NCBI RefSeq assembly: GCF_043677095.1
Contig: NZ_JBHLJR010000010.1
Location: 17,712 to 81,711, forward strand
Source of the DNA: Natronococcus roseus
Lineage (GTDB): Archaea > Halobacteriota > Halobacteria > Halobacteriales > Natrialbaceae
Direction: 5' to 3'
DNA length: 64,000 nt
The notes beneath the pieces are model-generated. The model saw nothing but the letters and a program-made list of their open reading frames with translations. It searched no databases and was not told where the DNA came from. How positions within the stretch are numbered: the first letter of the stretch is position 1; each line of letters begins with the position of its first letter. This document shows positions 8,922-19,731 of the stretch, in pieces. The translations under genes were made by a program, and so were the position numbers.

Positions 8922-9565
8922 TCGGAAGCGACAGTTCCAGAGGCCAGGCGTACGCCCTCGAGGGAACGATCGCCGCGACGATCCTGCTGGTCGCGTTCCT
9001 CGTCGCGGCGCAGTCGGCGGTCGTCGCGCCGGCGACGGAGGATCCGGACCGAGCGACGCAGTCCCAGCTTCAACAGGAAATCCGAGATGCGCTCGTCGTC
9101 GCCGCCGGCGAGGGCGACCTCTCCGCGACGGTTCGGAGCTGGCACGACGATGCGTCGACGTGGGCCGACGACGCCGAGGCGGGCGAGAGCGCGTTCTACG
9201 GCACGGATCGACCGCCCGCCGACGGGGACGACGAGCGAACGTACGGCCCCGACGCCTTCGCCGAGCGGTCGACGCTCGGTGCGATCCTCGAGGCGCGATT
9301 CGGGGCCGAAGATCGTCGCTACAACGTCGAGATCGTCGCCGACGAGAGGAGCGAGGGGGCGATGCTGGTCGATCAGGGGTCGCCGTCGGCCGAAGCCGTC
9401 ACCGCGAGCTACGTCGTGACGCTTCACGAGGATGATCGTCTCACCACGGAGGGGAACCGAATCGGACTCGAGCAAGCGTACGAGGATCAGGGGTATCCGA
9501 TCGCACCGGCAGATGACGCCGGGACGGTCTACGCTCTCGTGGAGGTACGCGTGACCGTATGGTAG
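8918..9565 (+). CDS. Pilin-like protein (resembles DUF7288)
   Basis: 215 residues: SSRGQAYALEGT leads into a hydrophobic stretch (IAATILLVAFLVAAQSAVV), then an acidic soluble domain. The start is ATG 8918, inside the stop of the previous gene; a GTG at 8912 in the same frame is possible. RGQA followed by a hydrophobic helix resembles a minor pilin or a subunit of the pilus tip. Membrane-anchored with the acidic domain outside is the likely topology. Confidence 0.75.
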   Translation: MIGSDSSRGQAYALEGTIAATILLVAFLVAAQSAVVAPATEDPDRATQSQLQQEIRDALVVAAGEGDLSATVRSWHDDASTWADDAEAGESAFYGTDRPPADGDDERTYGPDAFAERSTLGAILEARFGAEDRRYNVEIVADERSEGAMLVDQGSPSAEAVTASYVVTLHEDDRLTTEGNRIGLEQAYEDQGYPIAPADDAGTVYALVEVRVTVW

Positions 9566-10044
9566 ACGAGTCCAACCGTCCGAGCGAGCGAGCCCCGCAG
9601 AAACGAGGCCAGATGGTCGTCCTCGGTGCGATCGCGCTGGCGGTCGTCATGTTCGGGATCGTCGCCACAATCGGGGCGCTCGAGGCCGGATTAACGACCG
9701 AGACAGGCGTCGACGCCGGCGAACAGGCCGTCGTCGAAGCGGAGCTCGAGCGAGGGGTCGGCTGTCTGCTCGAGAGCGCGAACGAACGGACGGAGACGGA
9801 GGAGGGAGAGGTCGAGTCCGCCGTTCACGACGACGTCGAGGCGTTCGCCGACCGGTACCGGGACGCCCGCGTACACTCGAGCGCGACAGTGGTCGACGTC
9901 GAACTCGAAGGTGTCGGCCTCGACCGTGCCGACGGCGCGAACGAACTGGAGAGCGCGACCGTCCGCGTGACCACGGCGTCCGCAGATCACCGTGCCGAAC
10001 GAACGCGAACGATCGAGGCGGGCTGTCCGGAGGACGAGCCGTGA
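9559..10044 (+). CDS. Pilin-like protein (resembles DUF7261)
   Basis: 161 residues with KRGQMVVLGAIALAVVMFGI at about residues 15-34, the RGQ-plus-helix signature of this operon, followed by an acidic domain with two cysteines (GCLLE and AGCPE) that could pair outside the cell. It overlaps the preceding gene by 7 nt and the next by 4 nt, so translation is coupled through the operon. Confidence 0.75.
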   Translation: MVDESNRPSERAPQKRGQMVVLGAIALAVVMFGIVATIGALEAGLTTETGVDAGEQAVVEAELERGVGCLLESANERTETEEGEVESAVHDDVEAFADRYRDARVHSSATVVDVELEGVGLDRADGANELESATVRVTTASADHRAERTRTIEAGCPEDEP

Positions 10045-10511
10045 TCGACGACGACACTACGGACCGGGGCGTCACGATGGCCGTCACGCACGTCCTCGCG
10101 CTCGGGATCTCGGCTGCGCTGCTCGCGGTCCTGCTGGCGGGCGCCGGGGCCGTCCTCGAGGCCGAAACCGAACGGGCCGCCGAGCGCTCCCTCGAGACGG
10201 TAGGACAGGAGCTGGCCGGCGAGATCGAAACCGCGGATCGCCTCGCCGACGGCGAGGGCGCCGAAGCGGTCGCCCGTGTCGACGCCGCACGAGCGGTCGC
10301 GGGAACCGGCTACGCCGTCGAAGCCCGAGGAGACTGCCCCGAAGCTGCGAGCGACGAAAACTGTCTCCGATTGTCCGCACATACCGTCGACGCGATCGCC
10401 TACGTCCCGATTTCGGCCACAGCCGACCTCGAGTCGAACACCGTTTCGGGAGGACCGATCGAGATCGTCGTCGAGGACGATCGAGTCACGCTCGAGAGGG
10501 ACGACCGATGA
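10041..10511 (+). CDS. Pilin-like protein (resembles DUF7266)
   Basis: 156 residues. The N-terminus TTDRGVTMAVTHVLALGIS leads directly into a hydrophobic helix (AALLAVLLAGAGAVL), then an acidic domain with a close cysteine pair (GDCPEAASDENC). DRGV in place of RGQ marks a second subtype of pilin-like protein, shared with the next gene. It overlaps neighbours on both sides. Confidence 0.75.
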   Translation: MIDDDTTDRGVTMAVTHVLALGISAALLAVLLAGAGAVLEAETERAAERSLETVGQELAGEIETADRLADGEGAEAVARVDAARAVAGTGYAVEARGDCPEAASDENCLRLSAHTVDAIAYVPISATADLESNTVSGGPIEIVVEDDRVTLERDDR

Positions 10512-11224
10512 GCCGGGAGCGAACGGCGTGGGACGACTCCACGGGAGATCGCGGGGTCTCGGCGGTGCTCTCGTTCGTGCTCGTCCTCGGGATCGTGCTG
10601 GGATCGGTCGCGGTCCTCTCGGTCGCGGGATTCGAGTTGCTCGATGACCAACGGGAGGCCGAGGAGCTTCGAACGGCCGAACGGGGAATGACCGACCTCG
10701 CGACCGATCTCGGCGAACTCGCCCGCTACGACGGGCTCGAGGGTCGAACGGCCGCGCTGCCGGCCGGCGACGGGACGCTTGTCGTCGACCAGGGAGGAAC
10801 CGAACTCGAGGTCGCCGTCGACGGCGACCCCGTCGCCGATGAGGGAACGATCGAACTCGGAACGTTCTCGTACCGGTCGGGTTCGGAGACGGTTGCGTAC
10901 GACGGCGGCGCCGTGGTTCGGAGCGACGAGGCGGGGGGTCAGCTCCGCCGCCAGCCGACGGCGACCTGTCGCGAGGAGCGGGCAATCGTTTCGCTCGTCC
11001 GTATCGAGCCGGACGAGCGGTCGGTTCACACCGGTGGACAGGTTGCAGTAACCGCGCGCGTCGTCGAGCGCTCGAGTCGGACGGTCGACGTCGAGGACAG
11101 CGTCACGATAACGGCCGTCGAGACCGATCACGAACGAGCCTGGGAACAACTGGAGAACGAGTGGGCGGACTGCGATCCGGATCGGGTGCGACTGACCGTC
11201 ACGACGGTCTCGCTCGAGAGCTGA
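10508..11224 (+). CDS. Pilin-like protein (resembles DUF7289), last gene of the pilus operon
   Basis: 238 residues. GDRGVSAVLSFVLVLGIVLG begins a single N-terminal helix in the style of class III pilins, followed by a larger acidic beta-rich ectodomain. The ATG at 10508 overlaps the previous stop; the open frame extending upstream is out of step with the operon and is Arg-rich. It ends 22 nt before the convergent lipoprotein gene. Confidence 0.75.
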   Translation: MSRERTAWDDSTGDRGVSAVLSFVLVLGIVLGSVAVLSVAGFELLDDQREAEELRTAERGMTDLATDLGELARYDGLEGRTAALPAGDGTLVVDQGGTELEVAVDGDPVADEGTIELGTFSYRSGSETVAYDGGAVVRSDEAGGQLRRQPTATCREERAIVSLVRIEPDERSVHTGGQVAVTARVVERSSRTVDVEDSVTITAVETDHERAWEQLENEWADCDPDRVRLTVTTVSLES

Positions 11225-11246
11225 GCTGAAGGGGAGAACAGTTGGG

Positions 11247-12020
11247 CTACTTCATCCCCGGCGGCGGTCCGTCGTCAGAGTCGTCGTCGATCTCGACGTC
11301 CAGTCCCATCTCCTCGCGCTGTTCTTTCAGCTTCTGGACCTTCCGGTAGTAGTAGGCCATCGCGGCGCCGCCGAGCAGGACGACGGTCCCGACGAGGCCG
11401 GCGAACAGCGGAATGTCTCGGGTGAGGTAGTAGCGCAGCGAGATCGTGCTGTCGACCTCGTCCCAGACCAGCCGCTCGCGGTCGTCGACGACCTCGCGTT
11501 CGTACCCGCCGGGGTTCACGTCGCCGAACAGGAAGTTCGAGGTCCGGTACCCCTCCGAGAGGGTCACCTCGTAGGAGCCGTGGACGTAGGCCGGGAGCTG
11601 GAAGGTTCGGCTGCCGGCGCTACCCGAGAACGCGAGCGTGCCGTTCCCGTCCGGCACCTCGACCTCGGTGCTCGAGCGACCCTGATCGATCTCGAGATCC
11701 GAGCCCGTTACCTCTGTCCCGTTGGGGTACCAGTAGCGGACGCTGTGGATGTCGAGTGCGTCCTCGGTGTAGAAACTCGAGCGGTACAGCGAGAGCTCAT
11801 CGGTCTCGTTGAGGTCGTACACCGCACGGAACTCGCCGCTGGTGAGGACGGTGCCGCCCTCGATGTCGACGGCGACGTCGGCGTCGCTGTCCTGCAGATC
11901 GTCGTACTCCTGCTCGCGGTCGAGTTCCTCGTCGGAGATGCCGCCGAAGATCGCCGAACAGCCGGCCGTCGTCGCCAGCAACGCGACCGCGATCACCGCG
12001 AGAGCGAGCCGCCGATTCAT
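11247..12020 (-). CDS. Lipoprotein with C-terminal membrane anchor (resembles DUF5803)
   Basis: 257 residues. The N-terminus MNRRLALAVIAVALLATTAG ends in a lipobox cysteine at residue 21. The middle is an extracellular beta-rich domain, and a helix near the end (LVGTVVLLGGAAMAYYY) is followed by a charged tail ending PPPGMK. The protein would be anchored at both ends on the outer membrane face. An ATG at 12035 would overlap the upstream gene, so 12020 is preferred. It is co-oriented with the DUF2110-like gene and tfe. Confidence 0.75.
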   Translation of the reverse strand: MNRRLALAVIAVALLATTAGCSAIFGGISDEELDREQEYDDLQDSDADVAVDIEGGTVLTSGEFRAVYDLNETDELSLYRSSFYTEDALDIHSVRYWYPNGTEVTGSDLEIDQGRSSTEVEVPDGNGTLAFSGSAGSRTFQLPAYVHGSYEVTLSEGYRTSNFLFGDVNPGGYEREVVDDRERLVWDEVDSTISLRYYLTRDIPLFAGLVGTVVLLGGAAMAYYYRKVQKLKEQREEMGLDVEIDDDSDDGPPPGMK

Positions 12021-12021
12021 G

Positions 12022-12711
12022 CTAGGGAACGACACATCGCAGCTCCGCGGGGAGGTACTCGCCGACGCTCGCGACCAGGCCCGGGGGATCGGTGCCCTCG
12101 GTACAGATCACGCTCTGCTCGAGCAAGCCGAGTCGCTCGACGGTGACGTAGTCCTGGGCGTGGCCCGCGCGGTTGAGCGTCGCCCGGACCTCGGCGCGCG
12201 TGGCGCTGTTGACGTTGAGCCGGCCGTCGCCGCGGGTCCACTCGTAGAGGCGGTCCTGTTCCTCGTCGGCCAGCCGCGAGGGGTCGCCCTCGCCATCGGA
12301 TCGCTCGCCGCCGTAGACGAACCGCATCGGCAGGTGCTGGACGAGGCCGTAGCGCTCGCGGATCTGGGTCGGCGAGCCGGGGCCGAGCCCGAGCTCGTCG
12401 GTCGGGATCTCGACCGGTCGTCCGGCGTCGAGGACGAAACCCTCGTCGCTCCAGGAGTCGAGCGTGCCGACGTAGGTCTCGCCGGGCTCGAGTTCGGGGA
12501 CGATCTCGCCGAACTCCTCGCGGAGGACGTTCTCGGCGACGACGGCGTCCTCGCCCTCGACGCTGACTTCGGGGAAGTCGTCCTCTCGGATCGAGAGGTC
12601 GAACGCGGCGTCGAGCTCACCGATCTCGTTGCCGATCAGCGACCGCAACGAGTCAAGCGAGCGTTCGCGGGCGTCGCCTTCGACGTAGAGTTTGGTTGCG
12701 AGTACGACCAT
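12022..12711 (-). CDS. DUF2110-like archaeal protein
   Basis: A 229-residue soluble acidic protein. It includes VVLATKLYVEGDARER at the start, then GTLDSWSDEGFVLDAGRPVE and a C-terminal NVNSATRAEVRATLNRAGHA segment. I take it as the archaeal DUF2110 family, often found beside the TFE gene; the molecular role is unknown. Its ATG overlaps the tfe stop by one base (TGATG), so the pair is coupled and a link to transcription is possible but unproven. Confidence 0.75.
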   Translation of the reverse strand: MVVLATKLYVEGDARERSLDSLRSLIGNEIGELDAAFDLSIREDDFPEVSVEGEDAVVAENVLREEFGEIVPELEPGETYVGTLDSWSDEGFVLDAGRPVEIPTDELGLGPGSPTQIRERYGLVQHLPMRFVYGGERSDGEGDPSRLADEEQDRLYEWTRGDGRLNVNSATRAEVRATLNRAGHAQDYVTVERLGLLEQSVICTEGTDPPGLVASVGEYLPAELRCVVP

Positions 12712-13235
12712 CAGGCGTCCGCGTCGATGTTCAGTTCGTCCTCGAGGTCGTCGAGGCGGTCGTCCATCGCGTCGACCAGGCGGTTGTTGTCCATCGATTC
12801 GACCGGCGAGCCACACTCGGGACACTCGAAGCCGAAGTCCATCGCCTCGCCGAACTCGAAGCGGATCGAACAGATCTCACAGAGGTAGAACTCGTGGTTG
12901 CGCTCGTACTCCCGTCGGTCCTCGAGGGCGTCGTGGAGCCGGTACATCTCTTCCTCTAGGTTCTCCGGGATGTTGTCGTACTCGAAGGTCCAGAGGTAAG
13001 TCAGCCAGCCCGAGTCCTCGTCGCGCAGCCGGCGGTAGCTGGCGAGGTCGTTCTCGTAGAGAATAAACAGCGCGCGCCGGACGTCGTTCAACTCGAGATC
13101 CAACTCCTCGGCAAGCTCCTCGTCGGTCACTTCCCCGTCCGGCGGCGCCGCCGCAACGGGCATCCCCGTGGGACCGACCAGCTCGTGCAAGTACTTCTGG
13201 ATGACCGGATCCTCGAGCAGGTCCTCAAAAGCCAT
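12711..13235 (-). CDS. tfe: Transcription initiation factor E, alpha subunit (TFE)
   Basis: 174 residues with the two TFE domains: an N-terminal winged helix (residues ~1-90, including EVTDEELAEELDLELNDVRR) and a C-terminal zinc ribbon with CEIC and CPEC pairs. TFE stabilises open promoter complexes with RNA polymerase, TBP and TFB. The tail is very acidic. A TATA-like CTTAATGG about 25-30 nt upstream gives an almost leaderless mRNA. It heads the operon with the DUF2110-like gene and the lipoprotein gene. Confidence 0.95.
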   Translation of the reverse strand: MAFEDLLEDPVIQKYLHELVGPTGMPVAAAPPDGEVTDEELAEELDLELNDVRRALFILYENDLASYRRLRDEDSGWLTYLWTFEYDNIPENLEEEMYRLHDALEDRREYERNHEFYLCEICSIRFEFGEAMDFGFECPECGSPVESMDNNRLVDAMDDRLDDLEDELNIDADA

Positions 13236-13320
13236 TGCCTACACGTAGCGCGATGTGGCCATTAAGTCTTTTGAGCGACGACGTGCCGAACCGACAGCCT
13301 CCGCTCGAGGATCACAAAGG

Positions 13321-13326
13321 TATATA
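13321..13326 (+). promoter_or_regulatory. TATA box deciding the start at 13352
   Basis: TATATA lies 26-31 nt before the ATG at 13352, the spacing for a leaderless archaeal transcript. The earlier in-frame ATG at 13334 would be only 8 nt after the box and so probably is not in the mRNA. Confidence 0.6.
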
Positions 13327-13351
13327 GGTTGATATGACGTTCGACCGAACG

Positions 13352-14002
13352 ATGACGTCGTTTCGAGCGGCGCTGGGCGACGAGCTCGATCCGGTGGGGA
13401 TCGCCGGAGTGACGGCCGTACTCGTCGTCTTCTACGCGCTGGCGGATCTCTCGGCCGGGTCGGTGGTCGCGATTCCGGCGGGACTCGTCGCCCTCGACGC
13501 GCTCAGGGCCGTCTGTACCACGCGTGGCTATCCGGACGCCGCCGCCGGAGCCGTCCTCGGCGTGGTCGGCGGAGTCGTGTTCGCGTTCCTGGCGGTCGAC
13601 GACGGCTCCGTCGTCCTCGGCGTCCTCGCCGCCGTCGCTGCGTGGCTCTGTCTCGACTCGCTGTACGACCTCTGTCTCGGGATCGACCGCTCGAGCGAAC
13701 CCGACGACGATATTTCGGAAAACGAGTACTACCTCGTCTCGGCCCACGGCTGGGCGGTCCTTCAGGAGCTTCGGGAGGCCGACGGGCCGCTGTCGCGTAC
13801 GGAACTGCAGGATCGAACGGGGCTGCCCGACGAGGACTTCGAGCGCGTCCTCGAGACCGTCGGCGACTCGGGGCCGATCGAGCGGGTCGGCACGGGGTAC
13901 GCCCTCGACGAGTCCGAGACCGGTGTCGGTGCGGTAGTACGGCTGGTCGGTGCTCGGCTGCTTCGTCCCCTTCGCCTGTTCCGGTCGGTCGTTCCCCGTT
14001 GA
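13352..14002 (+). CDS. Membrane protein with a C-terminal winged-helix-like domain
   Basis: 216 residues. The first ~110 are hydrophobic, with about four membrane segments (VTAVLVVFYALADL, AVLGVVGGVVFAFLAV, VVLGVLAAVAAWLCL). After the linker SSEPDDDISENEYYL comes a predicted helix-turn-helix (GPLSRTELQDRTGLPDEDFE) with a wing (GPIERVGTGYAL). It may be a membrane-bound regulator that senses the envelope. It is divergent from tfe and a separate unit. Confidence 0.65.
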   Translation: MTSFRAALGDELDPVGIAGVTAVLVVFYALADLSAGSVVAIPAGLVALDALRAVCTTRGYPDAAAGAVLGVVGGVVFAFLAVDDGSVVLGVLAAVAAWLCLDSLYDLCLGIDRSSEPDDDISENEYYLVSAHGWAVLQELREADGPLSRTELQDRTGLPDEDFERVLETVGDSGPIERVGTGYALDESETGVGAVVRLVGARLLRPLRLFRSVVPR

Positions 14003-14185
14003 AATTATCCGCGGCTCGGAGGCGTTGTATTGCGCGTTGTAAGCGTAAAATTACCGTATTCGCTCCCTTGTGAGTCCAGACGACCACCTCGAGCGGCGGT
14101 GTCGTTCTGCTGCCGTGCCACAGTGGATTATATTTCGCCACACCTCGGAGAAAACATATGCCGTTCCGGTAGCGATGCCGATCGT

Positions 14186-14275
14186 ATGGACGACGCTCGG
14201 AAGGGACGTATCGCCGGACTGCTCGGAATTGTCGGCTCCGTACTGACGATTCTCTGGGGATCGGGACTGCTCTAA
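14186..14275 (+). CDS. Possible 29-residue membrane peptide
   Basis: ATG at 14186 opens a 29-residue frame: DDARKGRIAG followed by a hydrophobic helix (LLGIVGSVLTILWGSGLL). Small single-helix proteins of this kind are common in haloarchaea. Its last four bases overlap the end of trm56 on the other strand. There is no homology evidence, only plausible composition. Confidence 0.4.
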   Translation: MDDARKGRIAGLLGIVGSVLTILWGSGLL

Positions 14276-14817
14276 TCCTCGAGCGACTCGACGCGCTTGC
14301 CCGTCTCCATGGGAATTACCTCGCGATCCGCATCTTCCCACTCGCGCTCGAGTTCACGGCCCTCGAACAGCCGATCGAGAAACACTGCGAGGCCTGCTAC
14401 CTCGGAGTGGGGCTGGTTAGTGACGCCGACGTTCCAGTCGGCAGCCTCGTAGACGTCGAACGGTACCTTCTCGGAGCCGACGACGACCAGCAGCGGCTCC
14501 CCGTCGTCCTCTCGGGCCGAACGGATCTCGCTCTCGACGTCCTGGATCCGCTCGCCGTACATCGTGAGATGGACGACTCGACCCTCCCAGTTCCGGATCA
14601 GCGCCTGTGGCGAATCGGTCAGTTCGGCCTCGAAGGGGCCGCCGAAGCGGTCGGTGATGTCGGCGACGGTCTCGAGGGACTGGCCGGCGTTGTCGGGGAT
14701 CCAGACGCGGTCGGCCCCGAGCGCACGCGCCGTCAGCCCGACGTGGGTCGTCATCCGCTCGTCCCGGCCGGGGCGGTGACCGAGCCGGAGGACGGCGACC
14801 TCGGCTGTCTCGTTCAT
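14272..14817 (-). CDS. trm56: tRNA (cytidine(56)-2'-O)-methyltransferase
   Basis: A 181-residue SPOUT-class methyltransferase that 2'-O-methylates C56 in the T loop of archaeal tRNAs. Recognised by the start EVAVLRLGHRPGRDERMTTH, by HVGLTARALGADRVW, and by the SAM-knot region LLVVVGSEKVPFDVYEAADW followed by NVGVTNQPHSEVAGLAVFLD. The length is normal for haloarchaea. It is transcribed alone. Confidence 0.93.
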   Translation of the reverse strand: MNETAEVAVLRLGHRPGRDERMTTHVGLTARALGADRVWIPDNAGQSLETVADITDRFGGPFEAELTDSPQALIRNWEGRVVHLTMYGERIQDVESEIRSAREDDGEPLLVVVGSEKVPFDVYEAADWNVGVTNQPHSEVAGLAVFLDRLFEGRELEREWEDADREVIPMETGKRVESLED

Positions 14818-14920
14818 ATCGAGGTTCAGTCCCGGCCGGGGTTAGGGGGTTTCGCTTCGTCAGCGGGAGTCGGCGGGACAGCGGCAGGCTTTTCGACGCG
14901 CCGACGGAACCGTCCACCCG

Positions 14921-15136
14921 ATGACGAACTTCGGCGAGTGGCTCGAGAACGCGCGCGAACAGCGGTGGGGGATCTTCGTCGACCTGGTCTTCGCCGTCAG
15001 CTGGGTGACGATGGTCGAGATCATCTTCCGGGTCCTCGAGGGGCCGACCTGGGCGTACTACATGTTCATGCTCGCAGGGATCGTCGCGTACTTCGGGTTC
15101 GTCACGAGTCTCGAGGTGGCGTCGAACGAACAGTGA
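14921..15136 (+). CDS. Small two-helix membrane protein
   Basis: 71 residues with two membrane helices (GIFVDLVFAVSWVTMVEIIF and YYMFMLAGIVAYFGFVTSLE) and short polar ends. I do not recognise a named family or function. It lies between trm56 (divergent) and a uspA gene (convergent). Confidence 0.7.
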   Translation: MTNFGEWLENAREQRWGIFVDLVFAVSWVTMVEIIFRVLEGPTWAYYMFMLAGIVAYFGFVTSLEVASNEQ

Positions 15137-15172
15137 GAGCGGAAAACGGAACGTGGCGGAGCCGCCGGCGGG

Positions 15173-15628
15173 TCAGTCCTCTCTGTCGACGACCAACACC
15201 GGAACCGTCGTCGAGCGCAGCGTCCGCTCGGCGACGCTGCCGAGCAGTGCTCGCCGGACGCCGCTGCGACCGGCCGACCCCATTACGATCAAGTCGACGT
15301 CGTTGTCCGCCGCGTAGTTGCTGATCTGCTTGTGTGGCTGTCCGGCGACGACCGCCTCTGTGACGTCGATGTCGTGGGCCTCGGCTTTCGCCGCGACGAC
15401 GCCCGTCGCCTCGTTGGCTCGCTGCTCGAGTTCGGGCATGTCGCCGAACTTGCCCTGCTGGATGCGATCGACCTGCTCGGTGCCCAGGCTGACGTCGATC
15501 GCGCTCGTGTCGACGACGTACAGCGCGTGGACGTCGGCGCCGTACTTTTCGGCGAGCTCGATCGCGTGTTCGACCGCGTATTCGGCGGTGTCGCTTCCGT
15601 CGGTCGGGACGAGTATCGTATCGTACAT
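15173..15628 (-). CDS. Universal stress protein (UspA family)
   Basis: A 151-residue single-domain Usp. The start MYDTILVPTDGSDTAEYAVE and the motif GSAGRSGVRRALLGS (G-2x-G-9x-G-S) show an ATP-binding member. It lies 2 nt after the symporter gene on the same strand and probably belongs to its operon; Usp proteins often follow haloarchaeal transporters and may tune them. Confidence 0.9.
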   Translation of the reverse strand: MYDTILVPTDGSDTAEYAVEHAIELAEKYGADVHALYVVDTSAIDVSLGTEQVDRIQQGKFGDMPELEQRANEATGVVAAKAEAHDIDVTEAVVAGQPHKQISNYAADNDVDLIVMGSAGRSGVRRALLGSVAERTLRSTTVPVLVVDRED

Positions 15629-15630
15629 GG

Positions 15631-17295
15631 TTAGTCGTCTGCGGGGGTACCGCCGTCAGCTGCGGCGTCTTCGGCCGATTCCATCTTGCTCATCGGTTCG
15701 GGACTGTGACACTGTCGAACGAGGCGCTTGACGTCCTGTGGCGGCTCGTCGGTGACCAGCGAGACGACGATGATCACGGCGAACACCACCGGAACGCCGA
15801 CGAGGGCCGAGGAGGTCCCTGGCAGCCACGTTGCGACTGCGGGAATAACGGCCTCCTCGTAGCCCGTGTACATCGGGATCGCAGTGTCGTTGAGGATCGC
15901 GCCGAACGAGAGCGCGATGCCCGTGAGCATCCCGGCCAGTGCGCCCTCCCGGGTCGTGTTCTCCCACCAGAGTCCGAGGAAGAACACGGGGAAGAACACG
16001 GTGCCGGCGATCGCGAACGACATCGCGACGAGTTCGCCGATCAGCGCCGGTGGGTTGAGTCCGATCAGCGCCACGAGGATACCGATCCCGACGATCGTCA
16101 AGCGACCGACGAGCATCTGTTCGCGCTGGGTCGCGTTCTCCTTGTAGAGGTTCGTGTAGATGTCGTGTGCGGCCGCCGAGGAGGCGGTGATGAACAGGCC
16201 GGCGGTGGTCGCAAGCGCCGCCGCGACGGCGCCCGCGGCGACCAGTCCGACCAGCCACTCGGGGAGGCCCGCGAGCTGCGTCGTAAGGACGACGAGCGCG
16301 TCGGCCTCGACGCCGAGCATCTGTGCGAACCCGTCACCGCCGGTCACCTCGCGATCGTACAGCAGGCCGCCGAACGCCGCGTAGGTGGCCGTTCCCCAGT
16401 ACAGCAGGCAGATGAAGAACAGGCCCCAGACGGTCGACCAGCGGGCCGTCCGCTCGTTGTCGACCGTGTAGAACCGAACCAGCACGTGCGGGAGTCCACA
16501 GGTGCCGACGATCAGGCTGAACGCGAGCGCGATCCAGCCGTAGTAGCCCGCCGCCGCGAACGGCTCGACGAACTGCGCCTCGATGCTCGCCGCCTCGGCG
16601 ACCTGCGGTCCGGCCTCGAGGTAGGGCAGCACCGTCGACCATCCCTCGGTCCAGCCGACGGCGTACAGACCGAGCGTGAAGGCGATGATCAGGATGGTGT
16701 ACTGGATCGCCATGTTCTTCGTCGTGCCGAGCATCCCCGAGAGGGCGACGTAGGCGATGGTGACGGCCATCAGCCCGATGACGCCGGCCTCGTAGGAGAT
16801 GCCGAAGATGTACTGGGCCATCAGCCCCATCCCGCTGGCCTGACCGATGGCGTAGGTAAACGCGATGGCGAGCGTGGTAAACGCCGCGATACCGCGTGCC
16901 CAGTCGGAGTAGAACCGGTCGCCGACGAAGTCGGGTGCGGTGTACTTCCCGAACCGGCGGAACTGCGCGGCCAGGAAGATCAGCAGGATGAAATACCCCG
17001 TCGTCCAGCCGACGACGTACGCCAGCCCGAAGTAGCCCGAGAGGGCGATCAGGGAGGCGACGCCGAGATAGGAGGCGGCGCTCATCCAGTTGGCGCCGAT
17101 CGCCATCCCGTTCTCGATCGAGCCGATCGAGCGGCCGGCGACCCACAGCTCGTCGACCGCGGCGACGCGGAACAAGTAGCCGACGGCAAGGAACAACACC
17201 AGCATCGCGACGACGGTCAGCGCCGGAAGCAGCTTGAAGTCGCCGACGTCCAGCGCCGTCTCCTGCATGACGATCGGGTCGATCGCTTCGATCAT
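15631..17295 (-). CDS. Sodium:solute symporter (SSS family), acetate/carboxylate type
   Basis: 554 residues and about 13 membrane helices in the SSS (LeuT-fold) pattern, for example ELWVAGRSIGSIENGMAIGA and NWMSAASYLGVASLIALSGY at helix 1-2. Pairing with a DUF4212 protein and the adjacent acetyl-CoA synthetase gene suggests Na+-coupled acetate or short carboxylate uptake, as in ActP-like systems. The start overlaps the DUF4212 stop by ATGA. Substrate is inferred from context. Confidence 0.85.
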   Translation of the reverse strand: MIEAIDPIVMQETALDVGDFKLLPALTVVAMLVLFLAVGYLFRVAAVDELWVAGRSIGSIENGMAIGANWMSAASYLGVASLIALSGYFGLAYVVGWTTGYFILLIFLAAQFRRFGKYTAPDFVGDRFYSDWARGIAAFTTLAIAFTYAIGQASGMGLMAQYIFGISYEAGVIGLMAVTIAYVALSGMLGTTKNMAIQYTILIIAFTLGLYAVGWTEGWSTVLPYLEAGPQVAEAASIEAQFVEPFAAAGYYGWIALAFSLIVGTCGLPHVLVRFYTVDNERTARWSTVWGLFFICLLYWGTATYAAFGGLLYDREVTGGDGFAQMLGVEADALVVLTTQLAGLPEWLVGLVAAGAVAAALATTAGLFITASSAAAHDIYTNLYKENATQREQMLVGRLTIVGIGILVALIGLNPPALIGELVAMSFAIAGTVFFPVFFLGLWWENTTREGALAGMLTGIALSFGAILNDTAIPMYTGYEEAVIPAVATWLPGTSSALVGVPVVFAVIIVVSLVTDEPPQDVKRLVRQCHSPEPMSKMESAEDAAADGGTPADD

Positions 17296-17699
17296 TCGTT
17301 ACCTCCGTCGGCAGCGACGGTGCCGGAGTCGGTCTCCTCTTCGGTCTCGTGAGAGATGCCGTACTTCGTGTCGAGCCGGTCGCGCTGCATCGCGTAGCCG
17401 ACAGACAGCAAGAGTGCCGCCAGCGGCGTAAAGATCGCCGTCAGGACGAAGTGCAGCGGGAAGCCGTTGAGGATCGTCGTCTCGGTCATCAGATCCGGTG
17501 CGAGGAAGGTTGCGGTCGTTGGGCCAAAGACGACGAGGATCCAGGCGAGAAACGACAGCCAGATCACCTTCAGGTGATCCCGCATAAACGGTGTCGCTGG
17601 TTTGAAGATGTTTATCTCCTTATCGAGGTACTCCTCGGTCTTGACCCCGCCGTCGGTTTCGACGGCGTCGTCGGTGTCTTGAGTGGTATTCTCTGTCAT
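17292..17699 (-). CDS. DUF4212 small subunit of the symporter
   Basis: 135 residues with two membrane helices (VIWLSFLAWILVVFGPTTAT and LHFVLTAIFTPLAALLLSVG) between acidic ends. DUF4212 proteins regularly precede SSS symporters and are thought to act as a small partner subunit. ATG 17699 is preferred over the longer open frame because it starts the acidic head MTENTTQDTDD. The stop overlaps the symporter start. Confidence 0.85.
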   Translation of the reverse strand: MTENTTQDTDDAVETDGGVKTEEYLDKEINIFKPATPFMRDHLKVIWLSFLAWILVVFGPTTATFLAPDLMTETTILNGFPLHFVLTAIFTPLAALLLSVGYAMQRDRLDTKYGISHETEEETDSGTVAADGGNE

Positions 17700-17760
17700 A
17701 TTAGCGCGTTCACGTGTCGTGTCGTGGTTTGTGAGTTGTTTCGAAAGGAAGACAGGACGC

Positions 17761-19731
<1,971 letters not shown>

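Noticed and set aside
15706..17352. 548-codon plus-strand frame opposite the symporter
   Set aside because: Composition is Asp/Arg/His-rich without any fold signal; the minus-strand symporter is unmistakable.
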